Source: Delphinapterus leucas (lineage: Eukaryota; Chordata; Mammalia; Artiodactyla; Monodontidae). Taken from it: a stretch of 64,000 bases of DNA. The translations under genes and the position numbers were made by a program. The DNA is taken from the NCBI RefSeq assembly GCF_002288925.2, contig NW_022098050.1, positions 6,331,543 to 6,395,542 on the forward strand, written 5' to 3'. The number at the start of each line of letters is the position of its first letter. Position 1 is the first letter of the stretch. Shown in pieces: positions 21,896 through 33,119 of the stretch. Below the pieces are notes generated by a model, which was given only the letters and a program-made list of their open reading frames with translations, was not told the origin of the DNA and searched no databases.

Positions 21896-23798
21896 ACCTG
21901 AGGTTACTCCAGGGAAATGACCAGGTGTCCTTTGGGAGCCAAGGAGTGTCCTGGGTCCCATCCATCCTCTCGGCCACCATCGGTCTGGGAGCCCCCAGTC
22001 CCCTTCGGGACTGGGGGCAGTCCCTTTTCCACTGGCCCTCTTGTTTGTATATTGGGCAGGGTCCTGGTGGACTTTTCCCATACAGCGGGCATTTGTCCTC
22101 CTGGCTGCATTCAAAACAGGTCCCTTCTCGGTGGGGCAGATTCTGCCTTTGTTATGGGCTTTCACAAGGGAGGGTAAGCCTGAGGTGGTGCAGGGGCTAG
22201 GGCTGCCGTCAATAGTTGTGCCTTTCCTTGTTGTCCCTGAATCCTTTTTCCTTCCTCAACCCTATCTCTATTGTTAAATACTCCAAAGGCCAAGTCCATG
22301 AGCTGACTCATGAGGGTTTGGGATCCCATAGCTGCCTTCTATAATTTTCTCCTAATGTCTGGGGCAGATTGAGTGATAAAATGGGTATTTACTAGGACTT
22401 GCCCTTTGGGGGTGTTGGGATTAATATTGGTTTACTTTCTAAAGGCTTCCACCAGGCAGCCCTGGAAGAGGGCCCGATTCTCATCTTTTCCCTGTGTTAC
22501 TTCTCTGACTTTGTCCTAACGAACAGGATTAACAGCACATGTTTTAATCCCTTCTATGAGGCAAGTTGTCATGTGGTTCTTGTGTTCAAGCCCTCTACCT
22601 CCCTGTTGTTAGTCCCAGTGGGGATCCTGGTGGGGGATTGCATCCCCTCCAGTAAGGTAGATTATTTGTCCTTGATTTTGGGCTGCCAGTTCATCAGCAT
22701 ATGCCTGGGCTATGCCAAGATTCAGCTTTTATCTTCAAAGGTGCAGCAGGTAGAAAGGAGGGCTGTAGGTTGCCCCAAGTAAGTTCATAGCACCTTGTCA
22801 GCTTGGTGAATTCCTCTATGAACCGACTAGAGTCCTTGGAAAAATGTCCACATTTCTCTTTGAAAGTAGCTAGGTCAGCCATAGGAGAAGGGATGTGGAC
22901 TCTGATTGTTCCTCTGTCAGCAGCCAGCACTTTCCTTAAGAGACAGAGTTTGGTATTGGGAGGTTGGCAGGGAGCCCTGCTTCATGTAGTATTGGCAGGA
23001 CTTGCCTCTGGTAACAAAGGATACAGGACAGGGCTGGAGGGATAAGGTGGTGGGATTTCCAGCGGCCTAGGTGGGGTGCTAGGGGTAGACAGTCCCTGTC
23101 TTCCCTCAGAATTGGGGGAGGGGGTAGGAGTTCCTGGTTGTGGACCTCAAGGAGGTGGACTCATAAGGGGATTATCAAAAACCTGAGGTTCCTGTGAGGG
23201 AAGAAGGCACTTTGAAGGAGTGTGAGCCAGGCACACGCAGCAGGAGTTTATTTTTATTTATTTATTTATTTGGTTGTGCTGGGTCTTAGTTGTGGCAGGA
23301 GGGCTCCTCAGTTGCAACACGTGGGCCTCTTAGTTGTGGCACGTGGGCTCCTTAGTTGTGGCTCGCCAGCTCCTTAGTTGTGGCATGTGAACTCCTAGCT
23401 GTGGCATGCATGTGGGATCTAGTTGCCAGACCAGGGATTGAACCCAGGCCCCCTGCTTTGGGAGCGTGGGGTCCCAGCCACTGCACCACCAGTGAAGTCC
23501 CCAGCAGGAGTTTTTTAGATCTGGATCTTGGAATAGGGTCATGAACATTTGGACATATGGGACTTCCCCCCATTTACCTTCCCTTTTACAAAATAGGTCC
23601 AGGTGCAAGACGGTATTGTAATTCAATGACCCATTTTCTGGCCAGATCTTTTGGTCCCCTGGTTTGTATTGGGGTCATGCAGTATTGGAAAAGAAAATTA
23701 ATTTCTTTTTTCTTAAGCCATACTGTCTAAATTTACCCCAATTCGTTAATATGCATCCTGATGGGGCGTTATTTGGGGGTGTTTGTAGTTGCCCCCAT
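21894..23798 (-). pseudogene. gag: Retroviral gag remnant
   Basis: The start is chosen at 23796-23798 because it gives M-G at the N-terminus, the myristoylation position of matrix proteins. The matrix frame shifts after about eight codons, and the continuing frame has a TGA at 23675-23677. A capsid fragment is open at 22694-22930. The nucleocapsid (about 21990-22130) has two Cys-rich segments. The second keeps its first and last Cys but has Tyr and Gln where the zinc knuckle needs Cys and His. A SINE (23250-23501) splits it. It is inactive. Confidence 0.8.
23250..23501 (-). mobile_element. CHR-type SINE in gag
   Basis: Reverse SINE with repeated 'ttagttgtggca' segments, flanked by cagcaggagttt (23238-23249 and 23502-23513). 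Confidence 0.93.
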
Positions 23799-25379
23799 TT
23801 TTGGTTAGGATGTCATGACAAGACAGGGATCTGATGAATCTTAGCCAAATGGTAGTTATCTGTCCTGGTGCTTTCCCAGTGTCCCTGATATCCCAAAAAT
23901 GTAAGAAGGAAGTGCACAGCTAAGGACTTCAGTGGATGGACCCTCTCAAGTGGGTGTTGTAGAATCAAGTTCTGATGGCAGATAAAGAGGTAGTATAATT
24001 GGCCCGATCCATGATGGCCCTTGACTCCAGGGTAAGGAATTTAGCAGAAATAGTGTTTAATTAAGCAAGGAGAACTGGGTTGGTGGCCATCCAGCCTTAA
24101 GAAAGAGTTTGTTTGGCAAAGGCAGTAGTGAGATCCCTGTAAGCACCCAAAGTCTTCCTGTTCGTTGAGCCTGAGGAGGCCCCCCAGGTTAGTTAAGGAG
24201 AGGAATAAGAGCCAGCAGGAGGAAAAGCAACCTGAGTGCTAAGGCCTAAACCCTTCAGAGAGGGAGGGAGACCTAGGCCCTGAATCTGTTAAATGAATAA
24301 TCTTTATCATCCTGTGAAAGAAGCATACTTTTATTTTTAATTTTATTTTAATTTCTTGGCCGCATAGCTTGTGGGATCTTAGTTCCCCAACCAGGGATCA
24401 AAACCGGGTCCATGGCAGTGAAAACCAAGTCTTAACCATTGGACCACCAGGGAATCCCTAGAAGAAAAGAAGCAGATAGAGTTGAAGGGTAGGGCTGGAG
24501 CACCACAAGGTGATATGATGATAGTAATACAAGGAAAAAGTTCTCTTCAGGATGTGACCCTTATGATGATTAGCATAACAATGTCGGATCAAACATCCAA
24601 CAAGCGAAAATCAGCTGGGGACTCAGGGTAATAGTAGGTCTTGACCTGAGGGGAGGCTAAAGAGGGATACCTCTGTACTCCCATGGAACAGCGGCAACAC
24701 CTGAGCTGTTGGCAAAATCATCAAGGGTGCTCAAGGACCAATAGACAGTCTAAGAAGTTAGGAGGGGTTGAGAGGAGGAGGAGGAGGGGAAAGTCCGGGG
24801 TGACAGATTTTGCAAATCCAAAGCAGGCTAGGGAATATAAGTCTGCAATTCCCACATGAGAAGTGCCTGCCAATGACCTCTGCTCGGGTGCAATGAGACC
24901 CTGAGCCCCAAGAAGCACTCAGGGAGGGCCAGGCCACAAAGGTAGCAGAGGATTCTTATAGTACCCCTATTTGGACCCCTGATGTCGTTCCGGGTCCCAG
25001 AATTGGACTGAGACTGGGAATGAGTAGGGAGGGGGAATTGGGCTTAAGGAGCCATGGAGGGGGAAACTCACCCAATCAAGTCACCAGTTATTTGCTGTGG
25101 TCTTAATTTGGAAGTCCGGGTGGTTGTCTTGTGGATCTTCTCAGGTCCAAAGAGATAGAGTGATATAACCAGGAGGTGGGAAAGGAGGAGAGAGAGCTAG
25201 CAGAAAAAAGCCTCAAGTTCGGTGGGCTCCTTCACAACCAGAGAGCTAGTCCCTGCCAGATCCTGTGGGTAGTGTCAGCCACTACCTAAGGAGCTACTTG
25301 GTTTTCATGGCTCAGGATGAGCCCCAGCCACCTTCAGTGGAGGAAGGGAGCTGTAGCCTGATAGGCAGATCAAGATTAT
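23799..25379 (-). other. Provirus leader between the 5' LTR and gag
   Basis: About 1.4 kb after removing a SINE. No long frame. I could not find a primer-binding site (TGG... complementary to a tRNA 3' end) at the expected place next to the LTR. Confidence 0.6.
24326..24463 (-). mobile_element. CHR-type SINE (short form) in the provirus leader
   Basis: Reverse SINE ending 'ccaccagggaatccc', flanked by gaaagaagca (24316-24325) and gaaaagaagca (24464-24474). Confidence 0.9.
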
Positions 25380-25484
25380 GCCCAAATGAGGGTCCTGGGC
25401 TTCGTGCAGGAAAGAATTCAAGAGCAAGCCAAAGAAAAATTGAAAGTGAGTTTATTTAGAGAAATACACACTCCACAGGAAGAA
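25380..25484 (-). repeat. 5' LTR of the provirus, R/U5 part
   Basis: Matches the 3' LTR from the polyadenylation signal (25451-25456) through 'caggaaagaattcaagagc'. Beyond 'ccaaatgagggt' (25381 and lower) it no longer resembles the 3' LTR's last ~60 bp. Confidence 0.75.
25451..25456 (-). terminator. 5' LTR polyadenylation signal AATAAA
   Basis: Plus-strand tttatt, matching the 3' LTR signal at 11181-11186. Confidence 0.6.
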
Positions 25485-28400
25485 TGATGAATGTAGATGC
25501 AAAAATTCTCAACAGAATATTAGCAAGCTGAACACAACAACACATAAAAAAGATCATACACCACGATCAAGTTGTATTCACCCCAGGGTCACAAGGATAT
25601 TCAACATATGCAAATCAATCAATGTGATATACCATATAAACAAAAGGAAAGACAAAAGCCATGTGATCATTTCAATAGATGCATAAAAAGCATTTAATAA
25701 AATTAAACATCCATTCATGATAAAAAGCCTTACAAAAGTGGGTGCAGAGGGAACATATCTCAACATAATAAAAGCTATTTATGACAAACCCACAGCCAAC
25801 ATAATACTCAATGGTGAAAAGCTGAGAGCCTTCCCACTAAAATCTGGAACAAGACAAGGATGCCTACTATCACCACTTCTATTCAACATAGTATTGGAAG
25901 TCCTAGACATAGAAATCAGACAAGAAAAAGAAATAAAAGGTATCCAAATTGGGAGGGAAGAGGTAAAATTGTCATTACATGCAGATGACATGATACTATA
26001 TATAGAAAACTCTAAAGACTCTACACACAAACTACTAGAACTGATAAATTCAGCAAGGTAGCAGGATACAAGATTAACATACAGAAATTTGTTGCATTTC
26101 TATACACTAAAAATGAAATCTCAGAAAGGGAAAGTAAAAAAAAAATCATTTAAAAATTGCATCAAAAAATAAAATATTTAGGAATAAACCTGACCAAGGA
26201 GGTGAAAGACTTATATACTGAGAAGTATAAAACATTGATAAAGGAAACTGAAGATGATTCAAAGAAACTCTACAAATAATAAATGCTGTAGAGGGTGTGG
26301 AGAAAAGGGAACCCTCTTGCACAGTTGGTAGGAATGTAAATTGATACAGCCACTGTGGAGAACAGTATGGAGGTTCCTTAAAAAACTACAAATAGAACTA
26401 CCATATGACCCAGCAATCCCACTCCTGGGCATATACCCTGAGAAAACCATAATTCAAAAAGAGTCATGTACCAAAATGTTCATTGCAGCTCTATTTACAA
26501 TAGCCCAGAGATGGAAACAACCTAAGTGTCCATCATCGGATGAATGGATAAAGAAGATGTGGCACATATATACAATGGAATATTACTCAGCCATAAAAAG
26601 AAACGAAATTGAGCTATTTGTAATGAGGTGGATAGACCTAGAGACTGTCATACAGAAGGAAAGAAAGCAGAAAGAGAGAGACAAATACCGTATGCTAACA
26701 CATATATATGGAATTTAAGAAAAAAAATGTCATGAAAAACCTAGGGGTGAAACAGGAATAAAGACACAGACTTACTAGAGAATGGACTTGAGGCTATGGG
26801 GAGGGGGAAGGGTAAACTGTGACAAAGTGAGAGAGAGGCATGGACATATATACACTACTAAACGTAATGTAGATAGCTAGTGGGAAGCAGCCGCATAGCA
26901 CAGGGAGATCAGCTCAGTGCTTTGTGACTGCCTGGAGGGGTGGGATAGGGAGGGTGGGAGGGAGGGAGACGCAAGCGGGAAGAGATATGGGAACATATGT
27001 ATATATATAACTGATTCATTTTGTTGTGAAGCTGAAACTAACATACCATTGTAAAGCAATTATACTCCAATAAAGATGTTAAAATGAAAAAAAAAAAAAA
27101 AGAAATGGAAAGATATCCCATGCTCTTGGATTGGAAGAATTAATATTGTTAAAATGGCCATACTACCCAAAGCAATCTACAGATTTAATGTGATCTGTAT
27201 CAAATTACCCGTGACATTTTTCACAGAACTAGAATAAATAATCCTAAAATTTATATGGAACCATAAAAGACCCAGAATTGCCAAAGCAATCTTGAGGAAA
27301 AAGGAAAAAGCTGGAGGCATAACCCTCCCAGACTTCAGACAATAGTACAAAGCTACAGTAATCAAAACAGTGTGGTATATGGATCAATGGGCAGAATAGA
27401 GAGCTCAGAAATAAACCCACACACCTATGGTCAATTAATCTTCAACAAAGGAGGCAAGAATATACAATGGAGAAAAGACAGTCTCTTCAGCAAGTGGTAC
27501 TGGGAAAGCTGGACAGCTACATGTAACTCAATGAAGTTAGAACACTCCCTCACACCATATACAAAAATAAACTCAAAATGGCTTAAAGACTTAAATATAA
27601 GACGTGACACCATAAAACTCCTAGAAGAGAACATAGGCAAAACATTCTCTGCCATAAATCATACCAATGTTTTCTTATGTCAGTCTCCCAAGGCAATAGA
27701 AATGAAAGCAAAAATAAACAAATGGGACCTAATCAAACTTATAAGCTTTTGCATAGCAAAGGAAACCATCAACAAATTGAAAAGACAACCTATGGAATGG
27801 GAGAAAATATTTGCAAACGAGGCAACTGACAAGGGCTTAATTTCCAAAATATGCAAACAGCTCATACAACTCAATAATGAAAAAACAACCCAATCAAAAA
27901 ACGGGCAGAAGACCTAAATAGACATTTCTCCAAAGAAGACATACAGGTGGCCAACAGGCACATGAAAAGATGCTCAACGTTGCTAATTATTAGAGAAATG
28001 CAAATCAAAACTACAATGAGGTATTATCTCACATCAGTCAGAATGGCCATCATCAAAAAGTCTACAAATAATAAACACTGGAGAGGATGTGGAGGAAAGG
28101 GAACCCTCCTATACTGATAGTGGGAATGTGAATTGGTACAGCTGCTATGGAAAACATTATGGAGGTTCCTTAAAATGCTGAAAATAGAGTTGCCATAGGA
28201 TTCAGCAATCCCGCTCGTAGGTATATATCCAGACAAAACTGTAATTCAAAAAGATACATGCACCCCAACGTTCATAGCAGCACTATTTACAATAGCCAAG
28301 ACGTGGAAGCAACCTAAATGTCCATTGACAGATGAATGGATAAAGAAGATGTGGAATATATAATATATACAAAGGAATATTACTCAGCCATAAAAAAGAA

Positions 28401-28823
28401 TGGAATAATGCCATTGACAGAAACATGGATGGACCTAGAGATTAGCATACTAAGTGAAGTAAGTCAAAGAGAAAGACAAATATATGATATCACTTATATG
28501 TGGAACCTAAAATATGACACAAATGAACTTATTTATAAAACAGAAGCAGTCATAGAAAACAAACTTACGGTGACCAAAGGGGAAAGGGTGGGAAGGGATA
28601 AATTAGGAGTTTGGGATTAGCAGATGCAAGCTACATAAACAACAAGGTCCCACTGTATAACACAGAGAACTATATATTCAGTGTCCTATAATAAACCATA
28701 ATGGAAAAGAATATGAAAAAGAATATATAAATATATATATGTATAACTAATCACTTTGCTGTACACCTGAGACTAACACAACATTGTATACCAACTGTAC
28801 TTCAATAATAAAAATAAAAAAAT
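25485..28823 (+). mobile_element. 5'-truncated L1 inside the 5' LTR
   Basis: Begins in ORF2 (tgatgaatgtagatgc) and ends with the older-type 3' UTR and an A-rich tail. It separates the 5' LTR into 25380-25484 and 28824-29178. The RT box at about 25980-25992 reads H-A-D-D. A younger L1 (26268-27098) is nested in it, after which ORF2 resumes at 'aaatggaaagatatccc'. Flanking duplications are short (aagaa-like) and not conclusive. Confidence 0.9.
26268..27098 (+). mobile_element. Younger L1 3' end nested in the 5'-LTR L1
   Basis: ORF2 end plus cetacean-type 3' UTR and poly(A), flanked by aaagaaa at 26261-26267 and 27099-27105. The outer L1 reads across the gap in register. Confidence 0.9.
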
Positions 28824-29178
28824 AAGAAAGAGTGGCCCCAGGGCATGGGGTTGTTGGTTTTTATGGGCTGAGTGATTTCACATGTTAACAAGTGGGAGGA
28901 ATTTTCTTGCTATTTCGAGGAAGAGTGGGGACTTCCCAGGAATTGGGCCACTGCCCACGTTTTGGCCTTGTATGGCCCACCTTGGAACTGTCATGATGTG
29001 AGGGGAGTGATTTTGAGTATTAAAATGAAGGCATAATGAGCTAAAGGTCAATGACCGGACTCTTCTCAAAACCACCCTGGTTTCAGCTGGTTCCAGCAGG
29101 TTGTTATCGCATCCCAACAGCTGCGCCCCTTCTTCATTTATCTAGTGGTTGTGTCCTGCCCCTTTCCCTCCTATCTCA
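28824..29178 (-). repeat. 5' LTR of the provirus, U3 part
   Basis: Aligns end to end with 11232-11586 of the 3' LTR, including 'tgggccactgccca', 'gtgattttgagtatta' and 'caacagctgcgccccttcttcatttatctag'. It starts TGAGATAGG at 29178 and is followed by aaac. TATA-like ATAAAAA is at 28858-28864. Confidence 0.88.
28858..28864 (-). promoter_or_regulatory. 5' LTR TATA-like box
   Basis: ATAAAAA on the minus strand, matching the 3' LTR copy at 11265-11271. Confidence 0.6.
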
Positions 29179-29182
29179 AAAC

Positions 29183-29275
29183 CATTGATGTCTCTGTTGC
29201 TGACTTCGGGCTCTTGCTTCGGTCTCAAGGATGGGCAAGTACAGGGATTGTAGACCTGTGGGGTGCAGCCCAACA
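29183..29275 (+). mobile_element. Right part of the older solo LTR split by the provirus
   Basis: 'cattgatgtctctgttgctgac' to 'gcagcccaaca', then the 5-bp repeat actat. It is continuous with the LTR part that ends at 11076 once the provirus and one aaac copy are removed. Confidence 0.75.
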
Positions 29276-29659
29276 ACTATTTAGAAAGAATTTTAGTGAA
29301 AGAACCTTAGCAAACTCTGGCTGGGTTTTGGGCTGTGCTGACTCCATCCAGCCAGGTCCCAGGCCCTACGGGGCTTGCCTGGGCTGGACAAAGTGGGGCC
29401 ACCCTTCAGTCTCTCTGCCCCCTGCCCTGAGGTGGTGCCTCCTGCTGCCTGCCTGCTTTCAGCCTGCCCCACTCCCCCAGTCTCTGCAGGGAAGGACTGC
29501 TCTCTTGGCCACAACTTCTCCCATTCCTCCTGCCCCCTCCAGTCCCATCTAGAGGCCACCAAGCAGTTTCTGCAAACACACAGGGGATGGGAGTGGGCCT
29601 TTCTTCTCTCTAGAACTCGGTGGCTCAACATCTGGATGAATGATCCACATATGAGAAAT
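29276..29659. other. Intergenic, GC-rich, no gene recognised
   Basis: Pyrimidine-rich non-repetitive sequence. Overlapping open frames on both strands show no domain or splice structure. Confidence 0.45.
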
Positions 29660-29815
29660 CAAGTGACCTTGAAAAAAACTACTTAATCTCTTCAGGCCTC
29701 AGTTCCTGCATCTATAAGGTGGGCATAATGATACCTACCTCCAGGGTGGTTTTGTGGACTACACGCCAAAACCAGGCCTGGCACACATTAGGTGCTGCAC
29801 GACAAATGTGGCTTT
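29660..29815 (+). repeat. MIR-like SINE
   Basis: 'caagtgaccttgaaaaaaactacttaatctcttcaggcctcagttcctgcatctataaggtgggcataatgatacctacctcc' is followed by 'cctggcacacattaggtgctgc', the MIR core and 3' part in order. Confidence 0.8.
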
Positions 29816-30200
29816 CCCTCCTGCCTGCTCCTGTCGCCACCCACATGTGGCACAAAAGCTGGGCAAGTTTTCTTAAGGCCGACCTGGCAAATTTCTATAA
29901 TGACAGGAGGGCTCTTCAGTGGGGTCGCAGGTCATAGCTGATTCTCCCTTTGCCCAAGGGAACGTGCAAAAAAGACCTAATAAGACTGATCCTTATAAAG
30001 TGTCAGTTGTGAAAGGGTGAGGGGCTGTTCCAGATTAAAGGGGTCTGAGGAATGTCTGATACTGGATTGGCAGGAGCCTTGCTATATGAGACAGTATTGG
30101 GGCAGGTGGTGAAATTTGAAAATGGACTATGGATAAGAGGGTCGTGTTAAGTTAAATTTTCTGAATTTGATCATCGCATGGAGGTTATGTGAGAGAATGT
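29816..30200. other. Intergenic, nothing recognised
   Basis: No repeat or coding signature that I can support. Confidence 0.4.
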
Positions 30201-30490
30201 CCTTGTTCTTAGGACACATATGCAGAGGTGTTTAGGAATGAAATATCGGGATGTGGGTAGTTTATTACCAACTGGTTCAGCAAAAACAAATCACACTGAG
30301 AATAATAGTGCATATGTTTTATATATCTCTATCTATCTATATATGTGTGTGTGTACATAGAGAAAATATGGCAAAATGTTACAAGTAAGTGAATCTAGGA
30401 GAAGGGTTTATATAAGACTCATTGTAGTATTCTCATAATTTTCTCGTGGGTTTGAAATTTTTTCAAAATAAATCTTAATTTAAAAAAAAG
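30201..30490 (+). repeat. Old L1M-like 3' end
   Basis: 'gtgaatctaggagaagggt' ... 'gtattctcataattttc' ... 'tttgaaattttttcaaaataaa' resembles the 3' UTR of old L1M elements. It contains a (tcta)n/(tg)n microsatellite at about 30328-30356. Confidence 0.55.
30328..30356 (+). repeat. Microsatellite (TCTA)n(TG)n
   Basis: 'tctatctatctatatatgtgtgtgtgt' run. Confidence 0.85.
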
Positions 30491-31009
30491 AAAGAAACTA
30501 AACAACAACATTTTTAAAGGCTTGACGTCCCCTGGGGTAGTTCACACCTGTGTGAACACATTCCAGTAGGTGGTTTGCAATGTTTCAGCATTTCAGGCCA
30601 GTCCCAAACATCCGTTTATATCCAGGCAACTGTTACCTTGGACATCAAGAGGGTGCCTAGCCTGGGCTGAGGTGTTGAGGGGCAGCAGGGGCACGTGGCA
30701 GCAGTAGGCAAGGGGCTGGGGAGGGGAGGGCAAAACTGGCCCAGGGTCCCCCCAAAGGAGGGCAGGAGAGCCTGCAGCTGGGGCCAGAAGTGAAGGTCAG
30801 AGAGGTCTGGGGGAGCAGGAGGCCTGGGGGTGTTGCCTCAGGGCCTTGGGATGGCCCTGTCCTCAACCTCTTTGAAACATTTCTAAATTCCAGTTCAGAA
30901 ATTAGCTGCCCACTGTACAGTGCTTTTCAAAGGAAAGGTCAAGCTCAAAGCCATGGCCAAATCCAGGGCCGTGGAGGGAAGGAAATGGCTCCTGTCAATG
31001 TCAGATACC
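30491..31009. other. Intergenic, GC-rich, no gene recognised
   Basis: Purine-rich stretch (ggggaggggagggc...) with no supported coding frame. Confidence 0.4.
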
Positions 31010-31335
31010 TTCGTTCACTCTTTAACCAGTTCCCATTTACGAAGTGCTTATTCTGTGCTGAGCACTGAGCTAGGTTGCTGCTGAGGGTGAAAAGGAAGGC
31101 ACAGTGGCCTAGTATAGGAGGTGGATGTGTACACCAAGCGTGGTAGTTCAGGGAGACTGACTTCATGAATTCAGCACAGGGCAGATGTTGGAGAAGGCTG
31201 TACAGAGGAAATGGTTCTTGAGCTAGGTTCTGAAGTGAGCAGGGGTCCCCAGCTGGAGAAGGGGAAGGGTGTTCCCAGCTGAGGGAACAGCACCAGCAAA
31301 GCCACAGAAACTTGGAAGAACATGGCCCAGTGCAG
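31010..31335 (+). repeat. L2-like fragment
   Basis: Ordered blocks 'aagtgcttattctgtgctgagcactgagc', 'ggttcttgagctaggttctgaa', 'gggtgttcccagctgagggaacagcac' and 'gcaaagcc' match the L2 3' portion. Confidence 0.7.
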
Positions 31336-31414
31336 GCAATGGCAAAATGGCTGGGGCTACTGGTGTGTGGTGGGGGAGTGATGGGAAATAAGGCTGGGGA
31401 GGAGGCAAAAGAAG

Positions 31415-31670
31415 ATTGGAAACATTTAGCAAGCACCTACTATGCCCATGGTACTGTGCTAAGTACTTTATGGACATTGGTTGAATTTTTGCAACCATGT
31501 TGCAAGGTAGGTGTAGATATTATATTATCTCCATTTTACAGATGAGTAAACTGAGACTTAGAGAGTTTAGGCATATTGACAAAGACTACACAAGGACTCA
31601 GTAGGGCTGAGATTTGAATTAAATCTGTTTGATCCCAGGGCCTATTCTCTCAAACAATAAGACTTTTTCT
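31415..31670 (-). repeat. MIR-like SINE
   Basis: Reverse MIR order: 'tattatctccattttacagatgagtaaactgagacttagagag', 'aaggactcagtagggctgagatttgaa', then the tRNA-like end 'gggcctattctctcaaac'. Confidence 0.8.
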
Positions 31671-31701
31671 GGCAGTGTTAGAGGATGCCCCAGAAGCTTG
31701 C

Positions 31702-31731
31702 TCTTATCTGTCTATCTATCTATCTATCTAT
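31702..31731 (+). repeat. Microsatellite (TCTA)n
   Basis: 'tatctgtctatctatctatctatctatgg', about five units. Confidence 0.85.
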
Positions 31732-31732
31732 G

Positions 31733-32365
31733 GCTTCAATGAGATATAATTCATATGACATACGATTCTTCCATTTAACCATTCAGTGGTGTTTTAGTAT
31801 ATTCACAGGGTTGTATAACCATCACCATGATCAATTTAGAACATTTTTATCACCTCCAAAAGAAACCCTATATCCATTAGCAGTCACTCCCCATTTCCCC
31901 CTGGCCCTTGGAAACCACTAATCTATTTTTCTGTCTCTGTAGATTTGCCTGTTCTGGATGTGGCCTTTTCTGTCTGGCTTCTTTCACTTAGCATAATGCT
32001 TTCAAGGTTCATCCATGTTGTAGCAGGTGTCAGAACTTTGTTCCTTTTTATGGTTGAATCATATGCCATTGTATGGATCAACCCTATTTTCTATTTTTTT
32101 TTTTTTTTTTTTTTGGTACGCGGGCCTCTCACTGTTGTGGCCTCTCCCGTTGCGGAGCACAGGCTCCGGACGTGCAGGCTCAGCGGCCATGGCTCACGGG
32201 CTCAGCGGCCACGGCTCACGGGCCCAGCCGCTCCGCGGCATGTGGGATCTTCCCGGACCAGGGCACGAACCCACGTCCCCTGCGTCGGCAGGCGGACTCT
32301 CAACCACTGCGCCACCAGGGAAGCCCCCAACCCTATTTTCTTTATCAATTCATCAGTTGATGGCA
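31733..32365 (-). repeat. Old L1M 3' end, interrupted by a SINE
   Basis: Reverse old L1 3' UTR: 'gagatataattcatatgacatacgattc', 'accattcagtggtgttttagtatattcac', 'ggttcatccatgttgtagc'. It resumes after the SINE at 'tttatcaattcatcagttgatgg'. Confidence 0.75.
32093..32327 (-). mobile_element. CHR-type SINE, GC-rich body form
   Basis: Reverse SINE with poly(T) and 'ggtacgcgggcctctcac' through 'ccaccagggaagccc'. Exact 14-bp duplication caaccctattttct at 32079-32092 and 32328-32341, so it is relatively young. Confidence 0.95.
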
Positions 32366-32482
32366 CTTACAGGCTTTTAAGCCAAAGAGAAGCAGGGAGT
32401 GTTGTGATTTAGAAACATTATTTTGATGAGTCAGGAAGTGAGATGAGGTGAGGCTAGAGGCAGGGAAACAGGGTGCCATTTC

Positions 32483-32940
32483 TTTTCTTTTTTTTTTAAG
32501 ATTATTTATTTGTTTATTTACTTAATTTATTTTTGGCTGCGTTGGGTCTTAGTTGTGGCATGTGGGATCTTTGTTGACGCATATGGGATCTTTTGTGTGG
32601 TGCGCGGGCTTCTCTCTAGTTGTGGTGTGCGGGTTTTCTCTTCTCTAGTTGTGGCACGCAGGCTCTGTAGTTGTGCACAGGTTCTAGAGTGCATGGGCTC
32701 TGTAGTTTGCGGCACGTGGGCTCTGTAGTTTGCGGCACGTGGACTCTGTAATTTGCAGCATGTGGGCTCTGTAGTTTGCGGCATGTGGGCTCTAGTTGAG
32801 GCGCGCAAGCTCAGTAGTTGTGGTGCGTGGGCTTACTTGCCCCGCGGCATGTGGGATCTTAGTTCCCTGACCAGGGATCGAACCCACGTCCCCTGCATTG
32901 TAAGGCGGGTTCTTTACCACTGGACCACCAGGGAAGTCCC
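32483..32940 (-). mobile_element. CHR-type SINE, long form with internal 23-bp repeats
   Basis: Reverse SINE of about 458 bp, flanked by cagggtgccatttc (32469-32482) and cagggtgccgtttc (32941-32954). Four 23-bp units of the type 'ggctctgtagtttgcggcac' lie at 32695-32786, which explains the extra length. Confidence 0.93.
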
Positions 32941-33119
32941 CAGGGTGCCGTTTCAGTGGGCTCTGTAAGAAAGGATGAAGGCATCCCAAGTGAGAATCAG
33001 GGTTTGGCTTCTCCCCCATCTTGGAATGCCCCCACATAGGAAGGGGAGTGAGAAAATACTAAATGACCACTGTAGTGCAGTTAAGAAACACATTGTCCTC
33101 CATTCAAAAGAATCCCCTG

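Larger units (their letters stand above)
11077..29178 (-). mobile_element. Defective class I (gamma-type) endogenous retrovirus, LTR-gag-pro-pol-env-LTR
   Basis: Reads 5' to 3' on the minus strand. Both ends are LTRs that start TGAGATAGGAGGG in retroviral sense. The outer flanks carry the 4-bp repeat aaac (11073-11076 and 29179-29182), the size usual for gamma-type integrases. Internal order is leader, gag (from 23798), protease, RT, RNase H, integrase and env, all recognisable and all broken by stops, shifts or insertions. The span of about 18 kb is inflated by L1s (13188-13853, 14807-19065, 25485-28823) and SINEs. The two LTRs differ at many positions by eye, so the integration is old. This is an inherited remnant, not an infectious genome. 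Confidence 0.88.

Noticed and set aside
29145..29686. Overlapping frames of 103-135 codons as a small gene
   Set aside because: The plus frame starts inside the proviral LTR and crosses the solo LTR end. Amino-acid composition is low-complexity Pro/Ser/Leu with frames open on both strands.
32695..32786. CRISPR-like or minisatellite array
   Set aside because: The 23-bp units are directly adjacent with no spacers and lie inside a SINE. The genome is mammalian.
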